Positions 26,106-41,173 of a DNA stretch of 64,000 nucleotides are shown in pieces. Positions within the stretch are counted from its first letter, which is position 1; every line of letters starts with the position of its first letter. The notes below the pieces were generated by a model, which did not search any database, was not told the origin of the DNA, and was given only the letters and a program-made list of their open reading frames with translations. This DNA is from Solimonas terrae (GTDB lineage: Bacteria > Pseudomonadota > Gammaproteobacteria > Nevskiales > Nevskiaceae): the NCBI RefSeq assembly GCF_011067135.1, contig NZ_JAAMOW010000010.1, positions 124,001 to 188,000 of the forward strand, given 5' to 3'. The position numbers were made by a program, and so were the translations under genes.

Positions 26106-28256
26106 CTAGACGAAGGCCTGATTGTCCCTGGCCATCCTGAGCAGCAGCTTGCCCGGCTTGAAGCGCGCGCCGTAGCGCTTCTCCAGTGCCTTTGCGCGTT
26201 TCACGAACGCGGCGCTGCCATGGGCGTTGATGAATTGCAGGGCGCCGCCCTGATGTGGCGCGAAGCCCCAGCCGAAGATCGAGCCGATGTTGGTGTCGGC
26301 AACGGTTTCGACGACGCCTTCCTCGAAACACTTCGCGGCCTCGATCGCCTGCGCGAACATCAGGCGGTCGATCAGCTCGCTCTGCGCGGGCTGTTCGCTT
26401 GCGACAGGAAACTGCGTGGCAAGACCGTCCCAGAGATGCTTGTGCGCACCGGAGGGATAGTCGTAGAAACCCTTGCCGGCCTTCTTGCCGGGGCGGTCGA
26501 GTTCACGAACCATCTTCTCGATCACCGCGTTGGCCGGATGCCCGACGTAGGGCCTGCCTTCGGCGGCGAAATCCTTGCGTGTCTGGTCGAGGATATGCAA
26601 CGACAGTGACAGCGAGACTTCATCCTGCAGAGCCAATGGCCCGACCGGCATGCCGGCCTGCAGACCGGCGACTTCGATCGACCGCGGATGCACGCCGTCG
26701 AGCAGCAGCGCGATGCCTTCCATCACGTAGGTCGCGAATACGCGCGAGGTGTAGAAGCCGCGCGAGTCGTTGACGACGATCGGCGTCTTGCGGATCTGCT
26801 GCACGTAGTCGAACGCGCGCGCCAGGGTTTCCGGCGAGGTCTTCCTGCCCTTGATGATTTCGACCAGCGGCATCTTGTCGACCGGCGAGAAGAAATGCAG
26901 GCCGATGAAATGCTTCGGCCGCTCGCTGGCCTGTGCGAGGCCGGTGATCGGCAGCGTTGAAGTGTTCGATGCGAAGACCGCGGTCTTCGCGAGCACCGCT
27001 TCGGCCTTCCTGGTGACGTCGGCCTTGAGGGCGCGATCCTCGAACACCGCTTCGATGATCAGATCGCAGCCGTCGAGATCTTCATACGCCGTGGTCGCCT
27101 TGATACGTGCGAGCAGCGCGTCGCGCGCCTCGGCGGTGGTACGGCCCTTCTTCAGATCCTTGTCGAGCAGGCCGGCGGAATAGGCCTTGCCCTTGTCGGC
27201 GGCGTCCTGCGTGGTATCGAGCAGCACCACGTCAATGCCGACCTGGGCCGACACGTACGCGATGCCGGCGCCCATCATGCCGGCGCCGAGCACGCCGAGC
27301 TTCGTGACCTTGCTGCGCTCGAAGCCTTCCGGGCGTGATTTGCCCTTGTTGATCGCATTGAGCTGGAACCACAGCGAGCCGATCATGTTCTTCGACACCT
27401 GCGAGACCACGCAGTTGGCGAAGTAGCGTGATTCGAGCCGACAGGCCGTGTCGAAGTCGACGAGGCCGCCTTCGAACACGCAGGACATGATGTTGCCGAT
27501 CGCCGGGAAATTGCCCCAGCTCTTGGCGCTGGCCATCGACGGCGCGATCGCCCACATCTGCACGTTGGCCGGACTCTTGGAATCGCCGCCCGGCCATTTG
27601 AATTTCTTGTCGTCCCAGGGCTGCGCCGCCTGCGGGTTGGCGGCGATCCACGCGCGCGCCTTCGCCATCATGTCGGCGGCGTCGCTGGCGAGCTCGTGAA
27701 TGATGCCTTGTTGTTTTGCTTGCGCCGGTTTGAGCGCCTTGCCTTCGAGCATCAGTGGCAGCGCCGCCTGAATGCCGATCAGACGCGGCAGACGCTGCGT
27801 ACCGCCGCCGCCCGGCAGCAGACCGAGTTTGGATTCCGGCAGACCGAACTGCGCTTTCGGATTGTCGATCGCGATGCGGTAATGGCAGCCGAGCGCAAGT
27901 TCGAGACCGCCACCGAGCGCGGTGCCGTTGAGGGCCGCGACCACGGGGCGGCCGCAGGTTTCAAGGCGGCGCAGGAAGGCTTTGAAATCTTCAGCGAGCT
28001 TGAATGCGTCTTCGGCGTTCGTCATCGCGAACACTTTGTCGATGTCGGCGCCGGCCAGAAATTCCTTCTTGCCGGAGGTCAGGATCGCGCCCCTGATCGA
28101 CGCATCGGCTTCGATCTTCGCAATCGCGTCGGCGAGCGGGGCACTGAGTTCGTCATTGAGCACGTTCATCGAACGGCCCGGCATGTCGAGGGTCAGCGTG
28201 ACGATGCCGTCGGCATCCTTTTCGAATTTCACGGCGCTGTGATGGGTCGTATCCAT
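26106..28256 (-). CDS. fadB: 3-hydroxyacyl-CoA dehydrogenase / enoyl-CoA hydratase, FadB/FadJ type
   Basis: A 716-residue multifunctional beta-oxidation enzyme. The N-terminal crotonase domain (about 1-190) has [19 protein letters not shown] and [21 protein letters not shown] with the two catalytic Glu. The 3-hydroxyacyl-CoA dehydrogenase part starts at [15 protein letters not shown] (about 320) and continues with [14 protein letters not shown] and the C-terminal helical domains. GAGGAA precedes the ATG at 28256; the extra N-terminal codons to 28316 overlap the thiolase. It is 11 bp downstream of the thiolase, forming the classical pair. Confidence 0.93.
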   Translation of the reverse strand: MDTTHHSAVKFEKDADGIVTLTLDMPGRSMNVLNDELSAPLADAIAKIEADASIRGAILTSGKKEFLAGADIDKVFAMTNAEDAFKLAEDFKAFLRRLETCGRPVVAALNGTALGGGLELALGCHYRIAIDNPKAQFGLPESKLGLLPGGGGTQRLPRLIGIQAALPLMLEGKALKPAQAKQQGIIHELASDAADMMAKARAWIAANPQAAQPWDDKKFKWPGGDSKSPANVQMWAIAPSMASAKSWGNFPAIGNIMSCVFEGGLVDFDTACRLESRYFANCVVSQVSKNMIGSLWFQLNAINKGKSRPEGFERSKVTKLGVLGAGMMGAGIAYVSAQVGIDVVLLDTTQDAADKGKAYSAGLLDKDLKKGRTTAEARDALLARIKATTAYEDLDGCDLIIEAVFEDRALKADVTRKAEAVLAKTAVFASNTSTLPITGLAQASERPKHFIGLHFFSPVDKMPLVEIIKGRKTSPETLARAFDYVQQIRKTPIVVNDSRGFYTSRVFATYVMEGIALLLDGVHPRSIEVAGLQAGMPVGPLALQDEVSLSLSLHILDQTRKDFAAEGRPYVGHPANAVIEKMVRELDRPGKKAGKGFYDYPSGAHKHLWDGLATQFPVASEQPAQSELIDRLMFAQAIEAAKCFEEGVVETVADTNIGSIFGWGFAPHQGGALQFINAHGSAAFVKRAKALEKRYGARFKPGKLLLRMARDNQAFV

Positions 28257-28267
28257 GTTGTCGTTCC

Positions 28268-29473
<1,206 letters not shown>

Positions 29474-29497
29474 GGCGCTCCGGGGGTTGCCAGTATC

Positions 29498-29513
29498 GGT
29501 AATTAAAATTACC
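29498..29513. promoter_or_regulatory. Perfect 16-bp palindrome upstream of the thiolase operon
   Basis: GGTAATT-AA-AATTACC has two perfect 7-bp arms and is strikingly AT-rich here. It lies 25-40 bp before the thiolase ATG and about 160 bp before the divergent tetR ATG, so it is a good candidate operator for that regulator, overlapping the thiolase promoter region. Confidence 0.6.
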
Positions 29514-29673
29514 ATTCGCGCATTCCGGGAGCCGGGATGCGAACGTGAACGCGCGACATCGGCCGCGGTCGATGTCGATGTCCACTCTATCCAGCAGGCT
29601 GGAGCCGGTCAATACGTCAGCGTATGGCCTCGCTCGAATCGACAGTAACAGGTCTTACTCGAAGGATATTTTC

Positions 29674-30288
29674 ATGCGCCGAAGTGATGCCGTGGTCAGT
29701 GATCGCAGCCAGCTCGATGCCGCTACCAAGGCGCGCATCGAACAGGCCGTGCTCGATGTCTTTTCCGAACGCGAATTCCACCGCGTCGGTCTGATCGAGA
29801 TCGCGCGGGCGGCGAACGTCTCGCTGCAGACCATTTACAAGTACTACGGCAGCAAGGAGGCGCTGCTGTTCTCCAGCCTCGACGTCTGGCTGGGCAAGCT
29901 CGCGGTGCGCATGATCGATCACCTGCAGGGCATCGAGGACTACAAGGAACGCCTGCGCAAGGTGTTCTGGGTCAGCCTCGACTTCTACGAGAAGAATCCC
30001 AAGCTGATGCAGCTGCAGATGAGTTCGGTCTACGTCAACACCTGGCGCAAGCACGAGCAGTTCGACAATCCCGAGCTGTTCGGCACCTTCCTCAAGGTGC
30101 TCCACGAGGGCCGCGGGAAGGGCATCATCACCGACGAGGTCGACGAGAAATACGTGCTCGATTTCATCATGGGCACGCTGGCCCGCATCGTGCAGATGTA
30201 CGTGCATCGCGGCATGAAGGAATCGCTGACGGCACAGGCGAATCCGATGTTCGAGATGCTCTGGCGCGCCATCGCGAAGAAGCCATGA
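29674..30288 (+). CDS. TetR family transcriptional regulator
   Basis: A 204-residue TetR/AcrR regulator. The N-terminal helix-turn-helix is clear: ATKARIEQAVLDVFSEREFH, then LIEIARAANVSLQTIYKYYGSKEALL. The ligand domain is all-helical. A GAAGGAT Shine-Dalgarno lies 8 bp before the ATG at 29674; the open frame back to 29545 is not conserved. It is divergent from the thiolase-fadB-fadE block, so it probably senses acyl-CoA or fatty acids, in the manner of FadR/PsrA-type TetR proteins (inference). Confidence 0.92.
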   Translation: MRRSDAVVSDRSQLDAATKARIEQAVLDVFSEREFHRVGLIEIARAANVSLQTIYKYYGSKEALLFSSLDVWLGKLAVRMIDHLQGIEDYKERLRKVFWVSLDFYEKNPKLMQLQMSSVYVNTWRKHEQFDNPELFGTFLKVLHEGRGKGIITDEVDEKYVLDFIMGTLARIVQMYVHRGMKESLTAQANPMFEMLWRAIAKKP

Positions 30289-30303
30289 ATCCGTCTGCTG
30301 CGC

Positions 30304-30374
30304 GGCCCGAGTTCGCACCGGCGATGCTCGCTGTGCTTCAGCACAGCTGCGCGTGGCCGGCGCGAACTCGGGCC
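30304..30374. repeat. Long inverted repeat with a nested hairpin
   Basis: GGCCCGAGTTCGC (30304-30316) is an exact inverted copy of GCGAACTCGGGCC (30362-30374). Near the centre lies GCTGTGC-TTCA-GCACAGC (30330-30347), a 7-bp stem. It sits between tetR and the MOSC gene and has no T-run, so it resembles a palindromic intergenic element. Confidence 0.75.
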
Positions 30375-30413
30375 TGCTCGCAACGACGGCTACATGGCTT
30401 CTAGACTATTGCG

Positions 30414-31076
30414 ATGAAAACCATCGTTACGCAGATTTTTGCCGGCGCGGTGCAGGCGATGCCGGGCGACGGGCGGCCGACGGGGATTTTCAAGCGCGCG
30501 GTCGATGGCGAGGTGGAGATCGGCTACGAGGGCATCGTCTGCGACGCGCAGGCGGACAGGCGCGTGCACGGTGGGCCGGAGAAGGCGCTGCATCATTTTC
30601 CGGCGCTGAACTATGCGCTGTTCGTGCCACGCTTTCCGGAGATCGCGGCGCAGTTCGTGCCCGGTTCGATCGGCGAGAATTTCTCGACCGGCGAATGGCG
30701 CGAGGAGGATGTCTGCATCGGCGATGTCTACGCGCTTGGCTCGGCGCGCATCCAGCTCAATCAGCCGCGCTCGCCGTGCTGGAAGATCGATGCGCGTTAC
30801 GGCGTCGACGGCCTGACGAAGTTCGTCGCCGAGCAGGGCGTCGCCGGCTGGTACTACCGCGTGCTGGCGCCGGGGCATTGCCGTGCCGGGGATGCGCTGG
30901 CGTTGATCGAGCGCCCGGCGCATCCGGTCAGCCTGCGCGAATACTGGGACCTGCGACATGCGCACCGGCCGGAGCCGGCTGCGCTGCAGCGCCTGATCGA
31001 TACGCCGGGTCTGGCGCCTGACAAGCGGGAAGGCTGGCAGCAGCGCCTGACCTGGCTGCTCGCGAACCCGCCCTGA
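30414..31076 (+). CDS. MOSC domain-containing protein (YiiM-like)
   Basis: A 220-residue MOSC protein of the YiiM type. MOSC proteins bind molybdenum cofactor or carry sulfur on a conserved Cys; YiiM reduces N-hydroxylated compounds. Visible are DRRVHGGPEKALHHFP (about 48-63), PGSIGENF and the cofactor Cys122 in QPRSPCWKID. The C-terminal helical extension (PLREYWDL-like, VSLREYWDLR) matches YiiM. Stand-alone, convergent with lysE. Confidence 0.88.
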   Translation: MKTIVTQIFAGAVQAMPGDGRPTGIFKRAVDGEVEIGYEGIVCDAQADRRVHGGPEKALHHFPALNYALFVPRFPEIAAQFVPGSIGENFSTGEWREEDVCIGDVYALGSARIQLNQPRSPCWKIDARYGVDGLTKFVAEQGVAGWYYRVLAPGHCRAGDALALIERPAHPVSLREYWDLRHAHRPEPAALQRLIDTPGLAPDKREGWQQRLTWLLANPP

Positions 31077-31125
31077 TCGATTGCCGGAGCGCGCTTCGCG
31101 CACGACCGTTGCGGCCGGCGGCGAC

Positions 31126-31776
31126 TCAGCGATAAAACCAGGCGCCGAGCGTGCGGGCGATGACGAACAGGCCGAGGCCGATCAGCACCAGACCCATCGC
31201 GTGATCGATGCGGTGCGCCTGACGACGCACCGCGCGGCGCAGGCCGTCGTGCGACAACAGCAGGGCCAGGGTGGCGAACCAGGCGAAGGTCGCCAGCGGC
31301 AGCCAGATCGCGAGCACCCACATCAGGGTCGCCGAGATCGGGCCGCTGACGACGGCCGTGAACAGCGCGACGAAGAACAGCGTCACCTTCGGATTCAGCA
31401 GGTTGGTTGCCAGTCCGGTTCCGTAATTGCGCTTCCAGTCGCCGGCCACGGGCGCCGGCGCATCGCTGGCGACTTCCGGCAGCGGCCGCGCACGCAAGGC
31501 CTTGACGCCCATCCAGATCAGAAAGCCGGCGCCGACCAGGGCAATCACCCACAGCGCCCAGGGCAGGGTCCGCGTCAGCCAGCGCAGTCCGAACAGGCTG
31601 TAGCTGACATGGAACAGGATGCCGGTGCCGATACCGGCCGCCGTCCACAGGCCGGCGGCACGCCCATGCGCGAGCGACTGGCGCGTGACGATCGCGAAGT
31701 CCGGTCCCGGGCTGATGACGCCGAGGGCATGGGCGGCGGCCACCGCGCCGAACACGGCCAGTCCGCTGCTGGCCAT
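31126..31776 (-). CDS. LysE family amino-acid exporter
   Basis: A 216-residue inner-membrane translocator of the LysE/RhtB family. It has the family opening AHALGVISPGPDFAIVTRQSL, then GIGTGILFHVSYSLFGL, the NLLNPKVTLFF motif, and about six hydrophobic helices, ending in a charged tail. The ATG overlaps the stop of the upstream double-thioredoxin-fold gene by one base (TGATG), so they are co-translated. Export substrate unknown. Confidence 0.9.
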   Translation of the reverse strand: MASSGLAVFGAVAAAHALGVISPGPDFAIVTRQSLAHGRAAGLWTAAGIGTGILFHVSYSLFGLRWLTRTLPWALWVIALVGAGFLIWMGVKALRARPLPEVASDAPAPVAGDWKRNYGTGLATNLLNPKVTLFFVALFTAVVSGPISATLMWVLAIWLPLATFAWFATLALLLSHDGLRRAVRRQAHRIDHAMGLVLIGLGLFVIARTLGAWFYR

Positions 31777-32534
31777 CAGACGGCGTAGGTGGCGTCGAGA
31801 TAGGCGAGGATGTTCGCCGACTCGAACATTTCGGTGCCGGTGTTCGGGTCGATCAGATACGGCACCTGCACATGACCGGCACGCGCGAGCAGCGCGGCGC
31901 GGTTGCGCGACGTCGCCTTTTCGCTCTTGAACCAGCGGTCGCGCACAGTCGGCGGACCGATGTCCCTGGGCGCGCCCTTGCCGGTGCTGCGCAGCCGGTA
32001 CGGCAGCTCCAGCTCGCACAGGCGCTCACGCACCAGACGCGAATACGGACTGGTTTCGAAGCTGTACAGCTCCAGCGGCTGGGCCGCGGCGCGCGAAGGC
32101 CGCACCATCAGTCCGCGTCCCAGTTGCGCGGCGCTCGCCAGCGTCGAGCTGGCGACCTTGAGTGCTCGGTTCAGGCCGCGGGCGCTGCCGACGCGGCCTT
32201 CGTAGGTCTGAGCCAGGTATTCGACGATGTCGGCCGATTCGTAGAGCTTGCGGCCCGTGTTCGGATCGACCAGCAGCGGGAACAAGGCCTTGCCGCCGAG
32301 TTCGCGGGCCTGCGGCCGGAATCGTTCGCCGCCTTTCGGACACGGCCGGATCAAGACATCGAGGTCGAGCCGGGTCAGGGTTTCACGGACCAGACGGCAG
32401 TACGGGCAGGCCTCGATGTCGTACAGCTCCAGCATTTCGGCCGGTTGCTGGCGTGCCGGGCGAAAGGCAACGCTGCCGCGCCAGCCGGCGAGGGTGCTGA
32501 CCAGAACCGAACGACCGACGGCGAGTGCGCGCAT
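31776..32534 (-). CDS. Protein with two glutaredoxin/GST-N-like domains
   Basis: A 252-residue protein built from two copies of a thioredoxin-fold (GST N-terminal/glutaredoxin-like) domain. The first has LYDIEACPYCRLVRETLTRL with a CPYC motif and ends LFPLLVDPNTGRKLYESADIVEYL; the second has LYSFETSPYSRLVRERLCEL, where both cysteines are Ser, and ends VPYLIDPNTGTEMFESANILAYL. So one domain keeps the redox motif and the other has lost it. Start 32534 is the first Met with sensible homology. Operon with lysE; likely glutathione-linked, function unknown. Confidence 0.8.
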   Translation of the reverse strand: MRALAVGRSVLVSTLAGWRGSVAFRPARQQPAEMLELYDIEACPYCRLVRETLTRLDLDVLIRPCPKGGERFRPQARELGGKALFPLLVDPNTGRKLYESADIVEYLAQTYEGRVGSARGLNRALKVASSTLASAAQLGRGLMVRPSRAAAQPLELYSFETSPYSRLVRERLCELELPYRLRSTGKGAPRDIGPPTVRDRWFKSEKATSRNRAALLARAGHVQVPYLIDPNTGTEMFESANILAYLDATYAV

Positions 32535-32724
32535 GCGTAGGCATCCATGAAGCGGGAGAACGGGCCTTTTTAAACGCTTTTGCGTGCCGGTGCATCTATT
32601 CCGGCAACAGAGGAACGATGCGATGAGCGCGATGACATGGGATGCGCTGGCGGGGCGGGACGACCGGTGCGGCGATGCTAGTCTGCCGCGGCGACCGTTG
32701 GCCGGGGCCACAAAGGGACGTGAT

Positions 32725-33291
32725 GTGCAGCGGCTAGAGCAGGCAGGCAGCGAAGCAAGCGATACCGATTGCGTGGCCCTCGCGGTCGGTGGCGACACGC
32801 GCGCGTTCGAGCAGCTCTATCGCCGCCATGTCGGTCGCGTGTTCGGTCTGTGCCTGCGTCTGGTCGACGGTGACCGTGCCCGCGCCGAGCAGCACACCCA
32901 GGACGCATTCGTGCGGGCCTGGGAGAAACTCGCGAGCTTTCGCGGCGACGCGCAGTTCTCGACCTGGCTGCATCGCCTGACGGTCAATCTGGTGCTCGGC
33001 GAACACCGATTGCTGAAACGCTGGGTGACGTTCGACGAAACGCCCGGCGACACCGATGATGGTAGCGGTGACGCCGCACTGGGCGAGCACCCGCAGCAGC
33101 GCGCGGGCGAACGTCTCGATCTGGAACGCGCGCTGGCAAAATTGCCGAAAGGAGCGCGCACCGTGCTGATGCTGTATGACGTGGAAGGCTATGCGCACGA
33201 GGAAATCGCCGAACTGACCGGCATTGCGGTCGGCACGTCGAAAGCGCAGCTGCATCGTGCGCGCCGTCTGATGAGGGAAATGCTGTCATGA
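32725..33291 (+). CDS. ECF-type RNA polymerase sigma factor
   Basis: A 188-residue sigma-70 family factor of the extracytoplasmic-function group. Region 2 is LYRRHVGRVFGLCLRLVDG through TQDAFVRAWEKLASFRGDAQFSTWLHRL; region 4 is LAKLPKGARTVLMLYDVEGYAHEEIAEL with the TGIAVGTSKAQLHRARR helix-turn-helix. The GTG at 32725 is preferred because AAGGGA lies 8 bp upstream; an ATG at 32623 would add 34 residues of low complexity. It overlaps the next gene by 4 bp (ATGA), coupling it to its probable anti-sigma factor. Confidence 0.88.
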   Translation: MQRLEQAGSEASDTDCVALAVGGDTRAFEQLYRRHVGRVFGLCLRLVDGDRARAEQHTQDAFVRAWEKLASFRGDAQFSTWLHRLTVNLVLGEHRLLKRWVTFDETPGDTDDGSGDAALGEHPQQRAGERLDLERALAKLPKGARTVLMLYDVEGYAHEEIAELTGIAVGTSKAQLHRARRLMREMLS

Positions 33292-33758
33292 ACCGCGACA
33301 CCCGGGAGCAACACGAGGCAGACGAAGCGCCGATCGCCGGCCTGCGCGACCTCGATTTCAGTGCGCAGCCGTCGCGCGATCTGTGGCCGGGCATCGCCAC
33401 GCGGCTGGCGCCGCGTCGCCGACGCCTCGGTGCCAATGGCTGGATGAGTCTGGCCGCCGCCGCCTGCGTCGTGGCGATCGTCGGCCTGGCCGTGGTGCCG
33501 GCGCCGCCGTCCGGCGACGCTGCGCCGCATGCGCAGCTTGCCGGCATCGATCAGGCCTTCGCTGCGCCGGACCTGCGGGTGGTCGCCGGCAGTCGCGCGC
33601 TGGTCAAGGCCAATCTGCAACTGTCGCGAAATTCCGAGGCGCAGATTCGTCGTGCACTCGAACAGGACCCCGATTCCTCATCGCTGCGTCATCTGTTGCT
33701 GACTACCGAAAGCCGCAGCGATCAGCTGCATCACATGCTGCTGGCGCAAGCGACCTGA
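33288..33758 (+). CDS. Probable anti-sigma factor, single-pass membrane protein
   Basis: A 156-residue protein with an N-terminal cytoplasmic stretch (about 1-45, with DLDFSAQPSRDLWPGIATRL), one transmembrane helix (about 52-72, WMSLAAAACVVAIVGLAVVP) and a periplasmic C terminus ending in a helical segment (RALEQDPDSSSLRHLLLTTE). No zinc-binding HXXXCXXC motif is present. Topology and the 4-bp overlap with the sigma gene suggest it restrains that sigma factor at the membrane. Confidence 0.72.
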   Translation: MNRDTREQHEADEAPIAGLRDLDFSAQPSRDLWPGIATRLAPRRRRLGANGWMSLAAAACVVAIVGLAVVPAPPSGDAAPHAQLAGIDQAFAAPDLRVVAGSRALVKANLQLSRNSEAQIRRALEQDPDSSSLRHLLLTTESRSDQLHHMLLAQAT

Positions 33759-33776
33759 TTTTCCGGAGCAAGAACC

Positions 33777-34679
33777 ATGGATACCGCTTACACATTCCGC
33801 AACGCCGCCGGCGTGCTGCTGGTCCTCGCCGGCCTCTGCACTGCGCCGTCGGGCCGGGCCGGCGAGCGCACATCGATCAACGAGACGCGGGCACTGGCCG
33901 CCAGTGGCAAGCTGGCGATCAACAACATGGCCGGCAGCATCGTCGTCCGTGGCTGGGATCGCAACGAAGTCGCGATCACCGGCACGCTCGGTGCCGACGT
34001 CGAAAAGCTCGACATCAGCGGCGATGCCAACAATCTCAGCGTCGTCGTCCGTTATCCGAGCCGTGTGCACGGGAATGTCGACGACACCGAGCTTGAATTG
34101 CGCGTGCCGGCGCGGACGCAGCTGGCGATCGACGCGGTCAGTGCCGATGTCCGCGTCAGCGACACCAGCGGCAACATCGACGCCAGGAGCGTCAGCGGCG
34201 ATGTGCTGCTGACCGTCGGCAGCGGCGAGATCAAGGCGAGCACGGTCAGCGGCGATCTGACGGTGCGTGCGCCGGCCTACAAGACCAGCCTCAATTCGGT
34301 GAGCGGTGATTTGAGTGCGAGCGGCGTGCGTGGCAGCCTAGACGCCGACACCGTGTCCGGCGATCTGTCGCTCGACGGCGGCAGCTTCAGCGCGGTCAAG
34401 CTGCAGAGCGTGTCGGGTGACCTGAACCTCAAGCTCGGGCTCGATGACGGCGGTACGCTCAGTGCCGAAACCCTGTCCGGCGACATCGGTCTGCATCTGC
34501 CGAAGATGCCGGACGCAAAGCTGACGATGAAGACTTTCAGCGGCGATCTGCACAACGGTTTCGCGCCGCAGCAGGACGACGATGCCCACAGCCTGTCGGC
34601 GACGCTCGGCAGCGGCAAGGGCCAGATCGCGCTGCACAGTTTCAGCGGCGACATCCAGATCGGCAGCGATTCGCGCTGA
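33777..34679 (+). CDS. DUF4097 beta-repeat secreted protein
   Basis: A 300-residue protein with a signal peptide (residues 1-~28, ending SGRAG) and a repetitive DUF4097 domain. The body is a run of short strands built on the motif V-S-G-D-L/V (for example [40 protein letters not shown]), about ten turns, likely folding as a right-handed parallel beta-helix. GGAG precedes the ATG. It is the last gene of the sigma/anti-sigma operon and ends at a strong terminator. Function of DUF4097 proteins is unknown; a cell-envelope role is likely. Confidence 0.83.
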   Translation: MDTAYTFRNAAGVLLVLAGLCTAPSGRAGERTSINETRALAASGKLAINNMAGSIVVRGWDRNEVAITGTLGADVEKLDISGDANNLSVVVRYPSRVHGNVDDTELELRVPARTQLAIDAVSADVRVSDTSGNIDARSVSGDVLLTVGSGEIKASTVSGDLTVRAPAYKTSLNSVSGDLSASGVRGSLDADTVSGDLSLDGGSFSAVKLQSVSGDLNLKLGLDDGGTLSAETLSGDIGLHLPKMPDAKLTMKTFSGDLHNGFAPQQDDDAHSLSATLGSGKGQIALHSFSGDIQIGSDSR

Positions 34680-34682
34680 ACA

Positions 34683-34718
34683 AAAAAGGGACGGCGGATC
34701 GCGCCGCCGTCCCTTTTT
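34683..34718. terminator. Bidirectional terminator between DUF4097 gene and purH
   Basis: A 15-bp perfect stem: AAAAAGGGACGGCGG (34683-34697) pairs with CCGCCGTCCCTTTTT (34704-34718) around ATCGCG. It has a T-run on the plus strand and, through the A-run, on the minus strand, so it can end both convergent units. Confidence 0.9.
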
Positions 34719-34733
34719 GTCGTGCGTGAAAAC

Positions 34734-36311
34734 TCAGTGCCGGAAGTGGCGGATGCCGGTGAACACCATCGCCATGCCGGCTTCGTCGGCGGCGGCGATC
34801 ACTTCCGCATCGCGCATCGAGCCGCCCGGCTGGATCACCGCGGTGATGCCGGCCTGCGCGGCCGCATCGATGCCATCGCGGAACGGGAAGAACGCGTCCG
34901 ACGCCATCACCGAGCCGGGCACTTCGAGTTTCTCGTCGCCGGCCTTGATGCCGGCGATCTTCGCCGAATAGACGCGGCTCATCTGGCCGGCGCCGACGCC
35001 GATGGTCATGCGGTCCTTCGCGTAGACGATGGCGTTCGACTTGACGAACTTCGCGACCTTGTACGCGAACACCAGGTCATGGATTTCCGCTTCGGTCGGC
35101 GCGCGCCTGCTGACGACCTTGAGCTCGTCGTCGCGCACGATGCGGGTATCGACGTCCTGCACCAGCAGGCCGCCGGCGACCCGCTTGTAGTCGAACGCGG
35201 GCCGGCGTGCGGCGGGGAACGCGCCGCATTCGAGCAGGCGCACGTTCTGCTTGGCGGCCACCACGGCGCGGGCATCGTCGCCGATGCGCGGTGCGATGAT
35301 GACCTCGACGAACTGGCGATCGACGATCAGCTTCGCGGTCGCGGCGTCGAGTTCGCGGTTGAACGCGATGATGCCGCCGAACGCCGAGGTCGGATCGGTG
35401 CGGAACGCACGCTCGTAGGCTTCCCGGATGCCGGATTCGTTGACGGCGACGCCGCAGGGGTTGGCGTGCTTGACGATCACGCAGGCCGGCTTGGCAAATG
35501 CCTTCACGCATTCGAGCGCCGCATCGGCGTCGGCGATGTTGTTGTACGACAGTTCCTTGCCCTGAAGCTGCGTGCTCGCCGCCACCGTGCCGGCTTCCGC
35601 GTCGCGCTCGCCGTAGAACGCTGCGCGCTGATGCGGATTCTCGCCGTAGCGCAGGTCCTGCAGCTTGTCGAACTGCAGCCCGAGCACCGGGGCGAAGCTG
35701 TCACGCGTGCCGTCGTCGTGCAGCGACGAAAGATAGGCGGACACCGCAGCGTCGTAGCGCGAGGTCAGCGCATAGGTCTTGGTCGCGAGACGGAAACGCG
35801 TCGCCTGCGTGGTGCCGCCGGCGTCGATCTCGGCGAGCACCGTGGCGTAGTCGGCGGGATCGGTCAGCACCGCGACCCAGGCGTGGTTCTTGGCCGCGGC
35901 GCGCAGCATCGCCGGGCCGCCGATGTCGATATTCTCGATCGCGTCCTCGCGCGTGCAGCCGGGTTTGGCGACGGTCGCCTCGAACGGATAGAGATTGACG
36001 ACCAGCAGGTCGATCGCGGCGATGCCGTGCTGCGCCATGACCTCGGCATCGACATCGCGCCGGCCCAGCAGGCCGCCGTGGATCTTCGGATGCAGGGTCT
36101 TGACGCGGCCGTCCATGATTTCAGGAAAGCCGGTGTGGGCCGAGACTTCGGCGGCGGCGAGGCCGGCGTCCTTCAGCAGTTTGTAGGTGCCGCCGGTCGA
36201 CAGCAGTTCGACGCCGCGCTGCGCGAGTTCGCGCGCGAATTCGACGATCCCGGACTTGTCGGAAACGGACAGCAGCGCGCGGCGGACCGGCGTGTGGAGA
36301 GAGTCGGTCAT
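34734..36311 (-). CDS. purH: Bifunctional AICAR transformylase / IMP cyclohydrolase
   Basis: PurH carries out the last two steps of de novo IMP synthesis. The 525-residue product has the N-terminal IMP cyclohydrolase domain ([51 protein letters not shown]) and the C-terminal AICAR formyltransferase ([28 protein letters not shown] with its Lys-His pair, [13 protein letters not shown]). Length is normal. It is downstream of fis on the same strand and works with guaB/guaA and purU elsewhere in the window. Confidence 0.96.
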   Translation of the reverse strand: MTDSLHTPVRRALLSVSDKSGIVEFARELAQRGVELLSTGGTYKLLKDAGLAAAEVSAHTGFPEIMDGRVKTLHPKIHGGLLGRRDVDAEVMAQHGIAAIDLLVVNLYPFEATVAKPGCTREDAIENIDIGGPAMLRAAAKNHAWVAVLTDPADYATVLAEIDAGGTTQATRFRLATKTYALTSRYDAAVSAYLSSLHDDGTRDSFAPVLGLQFDKLQDLRYGENPHQRAAFYGERDAEAGTVAASTQLQGKELSYNNIADADAALECVKAFAKPACVIVKHANPCGVAVNESGIREAYERAFRTDPTSAFGGIIAFNRELDAATAKLIVDRQFVEVIIAPRIGDDARAVVAAKQNVRLLECGAFPAARRPAFDYKRVAGGLLVQDVDTRIVRDDELKVVSRRAPTEAEIHDLVFAYKVAKFVKSNAIVYAKDRMTIGVGAGQMSRVYSAKIAGIKAGDEKLEVPGSVMASDAFFPFRDGIDAAAQAGITAVIQPGGSMRDAEVIAAADEAGMAMVFTGIRHFRH

Positions 36312-36344
36312 CGGCGGATTCGTCTTGAGGGTTGAAAGCGGCGA

Positions 36345-36611
36345 TCAGTTCGCGGCGTCGGGCTTGATCTTGTGCATCTTGAGCTTCTTGCGCAGCGTGG
36401 CGCGATTGAGGCCCAGCATTTCCGCAGCGCGCGACTGGTTGCCGTGGCAATAGCGCAAGGTCGTCTTCAGCAACGGCGGTTCGACCTGTTCGAGAAACAG
36501 GTCATAGAGGTTCTTCGGCGCGTGCCCGTTCAGCGTCTGGAAAAAATCGTCGAGGCATTCCGAGACGGAATGACCGAGCGGCTTGATGTCCGTTGAACGG
36601 AGCGATGACAT
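36345..36611 (-). CDS. fis: DNA-binding protein Fis
   Basis: An 88-residue Fis-type nucleoid protein/regulator. The C-terminal helix-turn-helix is nearly invariant: LLKTTLRYCHGNQSRAAEML followed by GLNRATLRKKLKMHKI. The N-terminal part has the FFQTLNGHAPKNLYDLFLEQVE dimer helix. GGAG lies 8 bp before the ATG. Located between prmA and purH, similar to the prmA-(dusB)-fis grouping of gammaproteobacteria, which supports that placement. Confidence 0.95.
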   Translation of the reverse strand: MSSLRSTDIKPLGHSVSECLDDFFQTLNGHAPKNLYDLFLEQVEPPLLKTTLRYCHGNQSRAAEMLGLNRATLRKKLKMHKIKPDAAN

Positions 36612-36722
36612 GAGGAGACTCCAAAGCCGCGAACCGGTTGCCGCGAGCCTGACCTGAAAATGGGGGCGGCAATCATACCCTCGTCGCCGTGTCGGAAAAA
36701 GCCGGAATGCAGCCGATTAGGC

Positions 36723-41126
<4,404 letters not shown>

Positions 41127-41136
41127 TCGCAACGAT

Positions 41137-41159
41137 GCCCCGGTTCGCCGGGGCTTTTT
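41137..41159 (+). terminator. Rho-independent terminator or attenuator between guaB and guaA
   Basis: GCCCCGG (41137-41143), loop TTCG, CCGGGGC (41148-41154), then TTTTT (41155-41159). It starts 10 bp after the guaB stop and ends 14 bp before the guaA ATG, so guaA is either read through or has its own start. Confidence 0.85.
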
Positions 41160-41173
41160 CGTAGCATCGATCC

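Noticed and set aside
23579-26140. 853-codon plus-strand open frame
   Set aside because: Antisense to fadE and of low-complexity, Arg/His/Asp-rich composition without motifs.
34722-36335. 537-codon plus-strand open frame
   Set aside because: Antisense shadow of purH; no recognisable domain.
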